DNA of 9,967 nt, from assembly GCA_023423215.1 (NCBI GenBank), contig JAFAFZ010000600.1, forward strand, positions 1-9,967. Direction: 5' to 3'. Source of the DNA: Actinomycetes bacterium. GTDB lineage: Bacteria; Actinomycetota; Acidimicrobiia; Acidimicrobiales; Microtrichaceae. Position numbers and translations under genes: made by a program. Below are positions 1-7,398 of this stretch, piece after piece. The notes beneath the pieces are model-generated. The model had not been told where the DNA came from. It saw only the letters and a program-made list of their open reading frames with translations, and did not search any database. Within the stretch, counting starts at the first letter, position 1. Every line of letters starts with the position of its first letter.

Positions 1-1148
1 CGCTCGGCGACGATGTTGCGCTGGATCTCGTTCGTGCCGGCGTAGATCGGGCCGGACAGGGCGAACTCGTAGCCCTTCATCCACGGCCCGTCGAGCTCGG
101 CCTCCGGGCCCAGCAGGTCGAGCGCGACCTGGTGCAGGCGCACGTCGAGCTCGGACCAGAAGATCTTGTTGTACGACGAGCGTGCGCCGGGCGAGCGGCC
201 CTCGACGATGCCGGACACGTCGCTCAGCGTGTAGAGCGCGTACGCCTCGGCGTCGATCCACGCGTCGACGACCTTGTCCGCGACGATGTCGCTCAGCCCC
301 GCGCCGGCACGCTCGCGGGCCAGGTCGACCAGGCGGGTCGCGGTGGCCTGGAAGCGGCCGGGCGAGCGCAGGGTCAGGCCACGCTCGGACGAGGTCGTCG
401 CCATCGCGACGCCCCAGCCGCCGTCGACCGCACCGAGGATGCCGCCGCGCAGCATGCCGTCGACGGAGCCGTCGTCGTCGGGGATGAACGCGTCGTCGAA
501 GAAGACCTCGGCGAAGCCCTCGTCGCCGTCGAGCCGGCCGCAGCCGCGCACGGTCACGCCCTCGGCGTCGAGGGGGACCATGAAGTACGTCAGGCCCTTG
601 TGGCGCTCGGACGCGGGGTCCGTGCGGAACAGGCCGAACAGGTAGTTGCAGAAGGCGCCGCGGGTCGTCCACGTCTTCTGACCCGACAGCCGCCAACCGC
701 CGGCCTCGTCGTCACGGGTCGCCTTCGAGCGCACCCCGGCCAGGTCGGACCCGGCGTTCGGCTCGGACCAGCCCTGGCACCACAGGTCGACCGCGGCGGA
801 CATGCGGGGCAGGTAGTGGTCCTGCTGGGCCTGGGTGCCGAACTCGAAGATCGTCGGGGCGAGCAGGAAGATGCCGTTCTGGGTGACCCGCTGAGGACCG
901 CCGACCCGGTAGTACTCCTCCTCGAAGATCAGCCACTCCCACAGCGACGCCCCGCGCCCGCCGTACTCCTCGGGCCAGGACACCACCGCCCAGCGGTCGC
1001 GGTGCAGCAGGTGCTCCCACTCCAGGTGGAGCGCGAAGCCCTCCTTGGTGTCGCCCGACGGCAGGGCCGGGCTGGGCACGTTGGCCTCGAGCCAGGTGCG
1101 GGCCTCTTCACGGAAGGCCGTCTCGGACTCACTCCACGTCAGGTCCAC
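1..1148 (-). CDS. Acyl-CoA dehydrogenase, FadE type (3' end cut by window edge)
   Basis: FAD-dependent alpha,beta-dehydrogenation of an acyl-CoA or steroid-derived CoA thioester in the cytoplasm. I read 382 codons from GTG at 1148; family members are about 385-400 residues, so only the extreme C-terminus is missing. The start is supported by GGGGAG at 1161-1156, seven bases upstream. Visible features: WPEEYGGRG near residues 59-67, the FAD/substrate motif SEPNAGSDLAG (128-138), GQKTWTTRG (156-164), and the C-terminal YAGTNEIQRNI block. MCAD-type enzymes have the catalytic Glu in that last block (YEGT); here it is Ala. Glu255 in SSERGLTLR aligns with the helix-G catalytic Glu of isovaleryl-CoA dehydrogenase and of actinobacterial steroid dehydrogenases, so activity is plausible. 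It resembles the FadE30/FadE17 group from memory, but I cannot assign a symbol. It shares a palindromic upstream element with ipdA, which suggests a steroid or related CoA substrate. Confidence 0.93.
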   Translation of the reverse strand, partial: MDLTWSESETAFREEARTWLEANVPSPALPSGDTKEGFALHLEWEHLLHRDRWAVVSWPEEYGGRGASLWEWLIFEEEYYRVGGPQRVTQNGIFLLAPTIFEFGTQAQQDHYLPRMSAAVDLWCQGWSEPNAGSDLAGVRSKATRDDEAGGWRLSGQKTWTTRGAFCNYLFGLFRTDPASERHKGLTYFMVPLDAEGVTVRGCGRLDGDEGFAEVFFDDAFIPDDDGSVDGMLRGGILGAVDGGWGVAMATTSSERGLTLRSPGRFQATATRLVDLARERAGAGLSDIVADKVVDAWIDAEAYALYTLSDVSGIVEGRSPGARSSYNKIFWSELDVRLHQVALDLLGPEAELDGPWMKGYEFALSGPIYAGTNEIQRNIVAE

Positions 1149-1235
1149 GGACCTGCTCCCCTCTGCTGCGACCGGGTGGCGGTGCCCGCAGCTGCGGCGC
1201 TGCAGCGCGGAGCACTCGCCTCCCAGTCTGGCGCG

Positions 1236-1258
1236 GGACCTGACGACCCGTCAGATCC
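1236..1258. promoter_or_regulatory. Palindromic operator-like site 1, upstream of the acyl-CoA dehydrogenase
   Basis: Arms CTGACG (1240-1245) and CGTCAG (1249-1254) flank a 3-base spacer. Symmetry continues outward for GGA/TCC with one mismatch (1239/1255). The 19 bases ACCTGACGACCCGTCAGAT (1238-1256) match 17 of 19 positions of the minus strand of site 2 (9160-9142). It lies about 90 bases upstream of the dehydrogenase start and about 120 bases upstream of the divergent GGDEF-EAL gene, so it could control either or both. Size and symmetry fit a TetR-family dimer site; that family assignment is inference. It does not match the KstR2 motif as I remember it (CAAG-CTTG core). The rest of 1149-1378 shows no gene. 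Confidence 0.7.
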
Positions 1259-1378
1259 GGGCGGACGGCCACCCAGCGGCGACCCGGTCCGAACGGCCCG
1301 AACCTCCGTCAAAGGTTCATCGGACCGCGGTTGCCGCCGATGTGGAGGTGACCTCCCCTCGACCCAGGCGCGCCCCCG

Positions 1379-3880
1379 TTGACGACCTCCCGCAACCCGA
1401 TCCACCCGAGCGTGCGCGGCGCCTCCACGCACGCACGTGGGGTCGACCGCGGCACGCCGCAGGGCATCGCCGGGTGGCGGCTGTTCGCCCTGGTCGTCGC
1501 CGTCTGGGTCCTCGCGTTCGAGGGGCCGGCCGTCGTGCACCACCTCGGTACGCCGCTGTCCGACCAGGCGATGGTGCTCGGCGCCGCGACCATCCAGTCC
1601 GCGCTCGCCTTCGCCGCCGGGTGGCTCATCCTGCGGACCGTGCCCACGATGCGCGGGCGTGGCCGCACGGCGTGGACCTGCATCGGCGCCGGCATGGCGG
1701 CGTACTTCGTCGCCAGCGTCGGGTGGACCGCGGCCACCTCGGTGCAGGGCCACCAGGCCGACTCCCTGCTGTGGGACGGCGTGTTCCTGGTGTCGAACCT
1801 CTGCGTGCTGGCCGGACTCGTCGCACTGCCGCCCTCGGCCAACCGCTCGGCGCCCGTCCGCAACATCGACACGGCGATCATGATGGTGGCGGCCGCATGC
1901 GTGCTCTGGGCCCTGCCCGTCAGCTCGCTCCTGCAGCGGGTCGACGAGGCCACCGGCAACCCGACCGCCGAGACGAGCGCGGGGCTCTACGCCGCGCTCA
2001 ACGTCGTCGTGCTGCTGCTGGCGATGGGCACCCTGGCGCGCTGCCGCCCGGACGTGCGCGGCGAGATCCGCCCCACCGTGGTGGCCGTCGTGTGCGCGTC
2101 CATCGGCGACCTGGTCTTCGCCGTCGCCCCGCTCGGCGGCTACTCCGAGATGGCCCGCGCAGCGGATGCGTTCTACGTCGTCGGCCTGGTGTGCACGGTC
2201 GTCGCGGCGCACCGCCTGACCGGACCGCCGATGGTCGCACCGCCCCGCGGCGACGGCGCGACCGGCCGACGCCGGAGGGACCGTCCCGCGGTCGCCGAGC
2301 TGGCGACGCTGGGCGCACTCGTCGCGCTGGCGGTGCACCAGCAGGTCTACCGGGCGTTCAGCATCGTCACGATCCTGCTCGGCGCCGCGCTGATCTCGCT
2401 GGCCATCGTGCGGCTGGCGCAGCTCGAGCTCGAGCAGCGCACGCTCACCCGTTCCCTGCGCGACACCGCGGACCGGCTCTACCACGAGGCACGAACCGAC
2501 GCGCTGACCGGACTCGGCAACCGACTCGGCCTGGACGCACGGCTCCGCGCCGGGCTGGCCGAGGCCGCACGGGTTCCCGAGGCGCCGGGCGTCTCGCTCT
2601 TCTACATCGACATCGACCACTTCAAGCGCATCAACGACGGCCTCGGCCACCACGTCGGTGACGAGCTGCTGGTCGCGGTCGCCCGCCGGCTCGTCCACAC
2701 GACCGGCTCCGATGTGTACCGCGTCGGCGGCGACGAGTTCGTGGCCGTTCGCACGGACCTGGACCGCGAGCGCGCCGAGGCCCTGGCCGACGCCGTGGTC
2801 CGGGCGCTCGAACCCGTGTTCACGATCGAGGACCTCGAGCTCGTCGTGACCGCCAGCATCGGCCTGGCGCGCAGCGAGGTGCGCGTCGACGGGCTGGACC
2901 GTTCGGCCGACACCCCCGGCGCGATGCTCCAGCGGGCCGACCTGGCGCTGTACCGGGCCAAGGAGCTCGGGCGTGCACGCTGGGCCCGCTACGAGCCGTC
3001 GCTCCAGGCGCGTGCGGACGAACGGCTCGAGCTGCAGCAGGGGCTCGACCTGGCGATCGAACGCCGCGAGATGGAGCTGCACCACCAGCCGGTCGTCGAG
3101 CTGTCGACCGGCGCGACGGTCGGACTGGTCTGCACGTTGCGGTGGCGCTCGCCGCGCCACGGCCTGCTCGACGCGGACGCGTTCCTGCCCGCGGCGATCG
3201 AGGGCGGGCTGCTGCGCGCGCTCGACGACGTCCTGCTGGACGAGGTCGCGCCCACCTGTCGCACCGTCGCGACGTCCGATCGACCCGACCTGTGGGTGGC
3301 GTTCGACCTGAGCCGCGCCGAGGTCGTGCACCCCGGGCTGGTCGAGCGCGTCGTCGAGACGCTGCGGGTCGTCGACGCCGCACCCGGCGCGCTGCGCGTG
3401 CGGGTCAGCGAGGACACGATCGTCGACGAGACCGCGCTCGGCGTGGTGCGCCAGCTCTCGGACGCCGGCGTGCACCTGACGGTGACGGGCTTCGGCACCG
3501 GGCCGTCGTCGCTCATCCAGCTCTCGCACTACCCCGCCTCGACGATCGAGGTCGACGCGTCCTTCGTCGAGGGGCTCGGTCGGCGGCGCGACGACACGAT
3601 CATCGTGCACGCCGTCGCCGGGCTGACCTCGGACCTCGGACTCGAGCTCGCGGCCGGCGGCATCCACGAGGACCTGCAGGTCCGGATGCTGGTGGACGCG
3701 GGGTGCGCCTACGGCACCGGCCGCCGCTTCGGCGAGCCCGTCACGCGCGCACAGCTCGTCGACACCTGGTCCGAGCCGCAGCGGTGGACCGACGGGACGG
3801 CGCACACGACCGAGCCGGACGAGCTCGACCTGGACGCCGTGCGCCGGCTCGACCCGGCGACCGCCGAGGGCCGGTCGTGA
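1379..3880 (+). CDS. Membrane GGDEF protein with a degenerate EAL domain
   Basis: 833 residues from a TTG start; an in-frame TGA at 1349 limits extension, no good ribosome site is visible, and GTG at 1412 is an alternative start. About ten hydrophobic segments (roughly residues 32-347) form an integral membrane sensor. A short helical linker (348-370) leads to the GGDEF domain: TDALTGLGNR (373-382), the metal-site segment DIDHFKRIND (411-420), and intact GGDEF (450-454). The RxxD inhibitory site expected just before GGDEF is absent (TTGS). Diguanylate cyclase activity, making c-di-GMP from two GTP, is therefore plausible. The following EAL fold (about 550-790) keeps length and flanking motifs but not the catalytic residues: EAL is VCT (584-586), Asn is Asp643, Glu is Arg675, Asp-Asp is Thr703-Gly704, Lys is Glu724, and two late Glu are Gly760 and His763. 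Hydrolysis of c-di-GMP is very unlikely. It overlaps the next gene by four bases. Confidence 0.93.
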   Translation: MTTSRNPIHPSVRGASTHARGVDRGTPQGIAGWRLFALVVAVWVLAFEGPAVVHHLGTPLSDQAMVLGAATIQSALAFAAGWLILRTVPTMRGRGRTAWTCIGAGMAAYFVASVGWTAATSVQGHQADSLLWDGVFLVSNLCVLAGLVALPPSANRSAPVRNIDTAIMMVAAACVLWALPVSSLLQRVDEATGNPTAETSAGLYAALNVVVLLLAMGTLARCRPDVRGEIRPTVVAVVCASIGDLVFAVAPLGGYSEMARAADAFYVVGLVCTVVAAHRLTGPPMVAPPRGDGATGRRRRDRPAVAELATLGALVALAVHQQVYRAFSIVTILLGAALISLAIVRLAQLELEQRTLTRSLRDTADRLYHEARTDALTGLGNRLGLDARLRAGLAEAARVPEAPGVSLFYIDIDHFKRINDGLGHHVGDELLVAVARRLVHTTGSDVYRVGGDEFVAVRTDLDRERAEALADAVVRALEPVFTIEDLELVVTASIGLARSEVRVDGLDRSADTPGAMLQRADLALYRAKELGRARWARYEPSLQARADERLELQQGLDLAIERREMELHHQPVVELSTGATVGLVCTLRWRSPRHGLLDADAFLPAAIEGGLLRALDDVLLDEVAPTCRTVATSDRPDLWVAFDLSRAEVVHPGLVERVVETLRVVDAAPGALRVRVSEDTIVDETALGVVRQLSDAGVHLTVTGFGTGPSSLIQLSHYPASTIEVDASFVEGLGRRRDDTIIVHAVAGLTSDLGLELAAGGIHEDLQVRMLVDAGCAYGTGRRFGEPVTRAQLVDTWSEPQRWTDGTAHTTEPDELDLDAVRRLDPATAEGRS

Positions 3881-6297
3881 CGGCCGCGTTCGACGACGAG
3901 CAGCCGGAGCGCCCCGACCGCCCGCTGCGGCCCGGCGACGAGCCGCCCGTGATCGGGGTCGAGCAGATGGTGTCGCAGCTGCGGGCGGGCTCCGGCACGC
4001 ACATGGTGACGATGGCCTGGGTCGCGATCGCCGCCGCCGTGCTCTGCGGCTCGGCGGTGATCGCCGGGATGGCGCTCACGGGACTGCCCGGCCGCGTGAG
4101 CGAGCAGCAGGCCCTGCGCATCGGCGCGCTGTGCACCACGATCGTCGCCGGCGTCGCGGCGGTCGTCGTCGCCGACGCCAGCAGGACCACCGACTCCACC
4201 CAACGCCGGGCGACCCGCCTCATCGCGCTCGGGCTGGCCGCGTGGTCGGCCGGATCGGCGGTGTGGGTGCTCATCCTGTCGAACGTCGTGCCGTTGCGGC
4301 TCGGCCGCCTCGGCGAGCTCGGCTACCTCGTCTCGGTCATCGCCATCGCCGTCGCGGTGGTGTGGCACCCGCTGCTCGGCCCGCCGGCGGAACGCCTGCG
4401 CGCCCTGGTCGACTCGATGATCGTCGGTGCCACCGGCGCCCTGATGGTCTGGTTCATCAGTGGCCGCCAGCTCTACGAGAGCACCCAGGACCTCGAGTTC
4501 ACCCTGTTCTCGATGCTCTACCCGAGCATCGAGATCGGCGGCATCGTCGCCTGCCTCTGGATGGTCGCCCGATCTCGCCGCGGCAGCGGCGACCAGCAGG
4601 CCGCGCTGCTGCTCGCGTTCGCGTACGCGGCGCTGGCCATCGGCGACAGCCTGCACCTGGTGCTGCGCAGCGTGCGGGGCGATCGCCTGCCGCTGATCCC
4701 GGACGTGCCCCTGGTGCTGGGCATCGCGGCCATCGCCGCCGCGGGGTGGATCGCCGGCGGCCGGTCCTCGCTGTCGCTGCGCCCGATCGACGAGCGGGTC
4801 CTCGCCGAGCGCCTCGGCGTCGCACCCGCCATGGCGGCCGTCGTGGCGGGCGTCGCGCTCGTCGCCGACGGCATCGCCCGCGGCCACGTCGACCCGACCG
4901 CCGGACTGCTCGTCACGGTCGTCATCGCGATGGTCCTGACCCGGCAGTCCCTCACGCTGCGCGACAACCGCGAGCTCGGCCGATCGCTGCGCGCGACGGT
5001 CGACCGCCTGGAGCGGCAGGCGACCCACGACGGCTTGACCGACCTGCCGAACCGCTCCGGACTGACCGAGCGGATCGACCGGGCACTGCGCGACGCCGCG
5101 GCGACCCGGCGCCACGCCGCGCTGTGCTTCGTCGACCTGGACCACCTGAAGGCGGTCAACGACTCGCTCGGCCACCACGCCGGCGACGAGCTGCTGGGCG
5201 TGCTCGCACGCCGGCTGGACGCGGTCGGGCACCAGGTCACCCGCTTCGGTGGCGACGAGTTCGTGGTGCTGGTCGACGACCTGCCGGCCGCTGCCGCCGC
5301 GCAGGGCCTGGGCGACGAGCTGCTGCGCGAGGCGTGCCGGCCCACCCGCATCGACGGCGTCGCGATCCGACCGTCGGCCAGCGTCGGCATCGCGGCGGCG
5401 GAGCCGGGCATCGACGCTGCCGAGCTGCTGCGCCGCGCGGACGTCGCGCTCTACCGCGCGAAGGCCGAGGGCCGACGCCGCGCCACCACCTACGACCCGT
5501 GTGCGGACGACGCGGCACGACGCCAGATCGATCTGGAGCCCGAGCTGCGCCGGGCGCTCGAGGCGGACGAGTTCCGGGTCCACTACCAGCCGGTCGTCGA
5601 GCTGGCGACGGGGCGGATCACCGGCGTCGAGGCGCTGCTGCGCTGGGAGCATCCCGAGCGGGGCCTGCTGACGCCCGACGCGTTCCTGGCCGAGGCGACC
5701 GCCAGCGGTCTGCTCGGGGCGATCGGCGAGCGCACGCTGATGCGGGTGTGCGCCGACTTCGCACCGGTCGTCGCGCAACGCCCGGTCACCGTCGCGGTGA
5801 ACCTGTCGACCACCGAGCTGACCGACCGCGGCGTCGTCGAACGCGTCCGGCACGCACTCGACGCGCACGGACTGCCCGCCGCCGCGCTGGTCATCGAGAT
5901 CACCGAGGACGTCGTCGTCGACGACACCATCCGTCGCACGATCGACGAGCTTCGTGCGCTCGGCGTATCGCTCGCGATCGACGACTTCGGCACCGGCAAC
6001 TCGTCGCTGCGCCAGCTCGGCACCTACCCGGCGGACAAGCTGAAGATCGACAAGTCGTTCATCGACCGGCTCGAGGTCGACGTCGACGCCGTCGTCATCA
6101 CGCGGGCCATCCTGGGCCTGGCGCGCAACCTGGGGCTGCACACCATCGCCGAGGGCGTCGAGACCGAGGCCCAGGCCGAGCTGCTGCGCGACCTCGGCTG
6201 CGACCGGGCGCAGGGATGGTGGTACTCGCGTGCCGTGCCGTTCGACGAGCTCGGCTTCACCCGCGCCCCGAGCCGCGAGGGATCGCCCACGGCGTGA
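3877..6297 (+). CDS. Membrane GGDEF-EAL protein, both catalytic domains intact
   Basis: 806 residues from GTG at 3877, which overlaps the upstream stop as GTGA and has GAGGG at 3866-3870, six bases upstream. A roughly 45-residue charged, Pro-rich cytoplasmic N-terminus precedes about ten membrane segments (46-356). A coiled linker (357-383) leads to GGDEF: DGLTDLPNR (385-393), DLDHLKAVND (420-429) and GGDEF (458-462), with no RxxD inhibitory site before it. The EAL domain (about 550-795) has Glu585-Ala-Leu, Asn642, Glu674 in EITE, Asp702-Asp703 in DDFGTG, Lys723, Glu759 and Glu762 in AEGVE, and Gln779-Gly780. These are the residues known to bind metal and substrate in EAL phosphodiesterases. 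It can therefore be expected to cleave c-di-GMP to pGpG and perhaps also to make it; which activity dominates cannot be told. It is a paralog of the upstream protein and is probably co-translated with it. Its stop is 15 bases from the converging ipdC stop. Confidence 0.95.
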   Translation: MTAAFDDEQPERPDRPLRPGDEPPVIGVEQMVSQLRAGSGTHMVTMAWVAIAAAVLCGSAVIAGMALTGLPGRVSEQQALRIGALCTTIVAGVAAVVVADASRTTDSTQRRATRLIALGLAAWSAGSAVWVLILSNVVPLRLGRLGELGYLVSVIAIAVAVVWHPLLGPPAERLRALVDSMIVGATGALMVWFISGRQLYESTQDLEFTLFSMLYPSIEIGGIVACLWMVARSRRGSGDQQAALLLAFAYAALAIGDSLHLVLRSVRGDRLPLIPDVPLVLGIAAIAAAGWIAGGRSSLSLRPIDERVLAERLGVAPAMAAVVAGVALVADGIARGHVDPTAGLLVTVVIAMVLTRQSLTLRDNRELGRSLRATVDRLERQATHDGLTDLPNRSGLTERIDRALRDAAATRRHAALCFVDLDHLKAVNDSLGHHAGDELLGVLARRLDAVGHQVTRFGGDEFVVLVDDLPAAAAAQGLGDELLREACRPTRIDGVAIRPSASVGIAAAEPGIDAAELLRRADVALYRAKAEGRRRATTYDPCADDAARRQIDLEPELRRALEADEFRVHYQPVVELATGRITGVEALLRWEHPERGLLTPDAFLAEATASGLLGAIGERTLMRVCADFAPVVAQRPVTVAVNLSTTELTDRGVVERVRHALDAHGLPAAALVIEITEDVVVDDTIRRTIDELRALGVSLAIDDFGTGNSSLRQLGTYPADKLKIDKSFIDRLEVDVDAVVITRAILGLARNLGLHTIAEGVETEAQAELLRDLGCDRAQGWWYSRAVPFDELGFTRAPSREGSPTA

Positions 6298-6312
6298 GCG
6301 CTCGCGACCGTC

Positions 6313-7398
6313 TCAGCCGCCCAGGCGGGAGAGCGTCGCGTCGGCCTCGTCCATGACGCGGGCCAGCAGCTCCGCGACCGGAGGCAGGTCCTCGATCGCG
6401 CCGACCACCTGACCCGTCGGCAGGATGCCGACCTCGGGGTCGCCGTCGACCATCGCCGCCTTCGTCATCATCGGGGCGTTCGCGGCCAGGGCCATCTGCG
6501 CCCAGGTCAGCTCCTGGTCGCGGCGCATCTCCAGGCCGGTCTTCGCGAGCGCCGGGAGGGACACGCCGGCCTGACGTCCGAACTTGAGCGCGTTGCCGGC
6601 GGCGCGCGGGAAGCGCAGCAGACCGGGTGACTTCTCGAGCGCGTCGATCATCGCCGTGCGTATCACGCGCTGGGGCGCGCCGTCGATCGCCGAGGTCACG
6701 ACGGTGCCGGTCAGCGGGGTGTCCAGGTAGATCTTCGTGATGCCGTCGGGCACCTGGCTCTCGGCCGTCATTAGGAAGCGTGTGCCCATCGCGATGCCGT
6801 GCGCGCCGTAGGCCAGCGCAGCGACCAGGCCGCGTCCGTCGAAGAAGCCGCCGGCGCCCAGCACGACGACGTCGGATCCGGCGACGCCGTCCGCCACCTG
6901 GGGCAGCAGCAGCGACGTCGGGATGGTGCCGGTGTGGCCGCCGCCCTCGCCGCCCTGCGCGATGACGGCCTTCACGCCGATCGCCGCGACCTTCTCGGCG
7001 TGGCGCTTCGCGCCGACCGTCACGACGGTGACGACGCCGGCGTCGTTCAGCTGAGCGACCTGGTCCGGCTTGGGGGCGGCGGCGAAGCTCGCCACCGGCA
7101 CGCCCTCGGAGATGATCAGAGCGATGCGCTGCGCCGCGTCGGTCTGGTTCGGCAGCAGGTTCACGCCGAAGGGCTTGTCCGTGCGGGCCTTCACCTTGGC
7201 GATCGCAGCGCGCAGCTCGTCCAGCGTCATCGTCGCCGAGGCCAGGATGCCGAGGCCGCCGGCCGACGAGGTCGCCGCGGTCAGCTGCGCCCCCGACACC
7301 CAGCCCATGCCGGTCTGCACGATGGGCAGCTCGACGCCGAACAGCTCGCACGCGGGCGTGCGCAGCGCGGCGTGGCGGGTGCCGGGCGCGTCGCTCAC
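6313..7398 (-). CDS. ipdC: IpdC-like flavin-dependent oxidoreductase (nitronate monooxygenase fold)
   Basis: 361 residues from GTG at 7398, overlapping the ipdB stop as GTGA; the nearest purine-rich stretch (GAGG) is about ten bases upstream, so translational coupling is likely. The protein is a TIM-barrel FMN enzyme of the 2-nitropropane dioxygenase/nitronate monooxygenase family: PIVQTGMGWVSG near residues 25-36, AGGLG at 46-50, QGGEGGGHTG (148-157, with His155 at the position of the family's active-site His), a phosphate-binding GAGGF (181-185), and AHGIAMGTRFL (199-209). Mycobacterial IpdC is about 355 residues and is encoded directly after ipdAB, as here. Known role: a step in degradation of steroid rings C and D, on the hydroxylated indanone-propanoyl-CoA intermediate. 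An automated call of nitronate monooxygenase would fit the fold, but the neighbours favour IpdC. Confidence 0.9.
   Translation of the reverse strand: MSDAPGTRHAALRTPACELFGVELPIVQTGMGWVSGAQLTAATSSAGGLGILASATMTLDELRAAIAKVKARTDKPFGVNLLPNQTDAAQRIALIISEGVPVASFAAAPKPDQVAQLNDAGVVTVVTVGAKRHAEKVAAIGVKAVIAQGGEGGGHTGTIPTSLLLPQVADGVAGSDVVVLGAGGFFDGRGLVAALAYGAHGIAMGTRFLMTAESQVPDGITKIYLDTPLTGTVVTSAIDGAPQRVIRTAMIDALEKSPGLLRFPRAAGNALKFGRQAGVSLPALAKTGLEMRRDQELTWAQMALAANAPMMTKAAMVDGDPEVGILPTGQVVGAIEDLPPVAELLARVMDEADATLSRLGG

Noticed and set aside
132..1382. Plus-strand open frame opposite the acyl-CoA dehydrogenase
   Set aside because: The minus strand reads as a continuous acyl-CoA dehydrogenase with correct motifs; the plus frame is a shadow.
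1139..3805. 888-codon minus-strand open frame opposite the first GGDEF gene
   Set aside because: Its translation is low-complexity Arg/Gly/Asp/Val-rich with no domains; long antisense frames are expected opposite GC-rich genes, and the plus strand encodes clear GGDEF and EAL motifs.
3142..3876. N-terminal extension of the second GGDEF-EAL protein to 3142
   Set aside because: The extension lies inside the first gene's EAL region in another frame and is Arg/Ala-rich noise; GTG at 3877 has a ribosome site and the coupled overlap.
3709..6141. 810-codon minus-strand open frame opposite the second GGDEF-EAL gene
   Set aside because: Same shadow effect; composition is unlike a folded protein, and it lies across a complete and motif-rich gene.
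6296..6303. Perfect 8-base palindrome at the convergent gene ends, considered as a terminator
   Set aside because: It has no loop, overlaps a stop codon, and no U-run follows on either strand.
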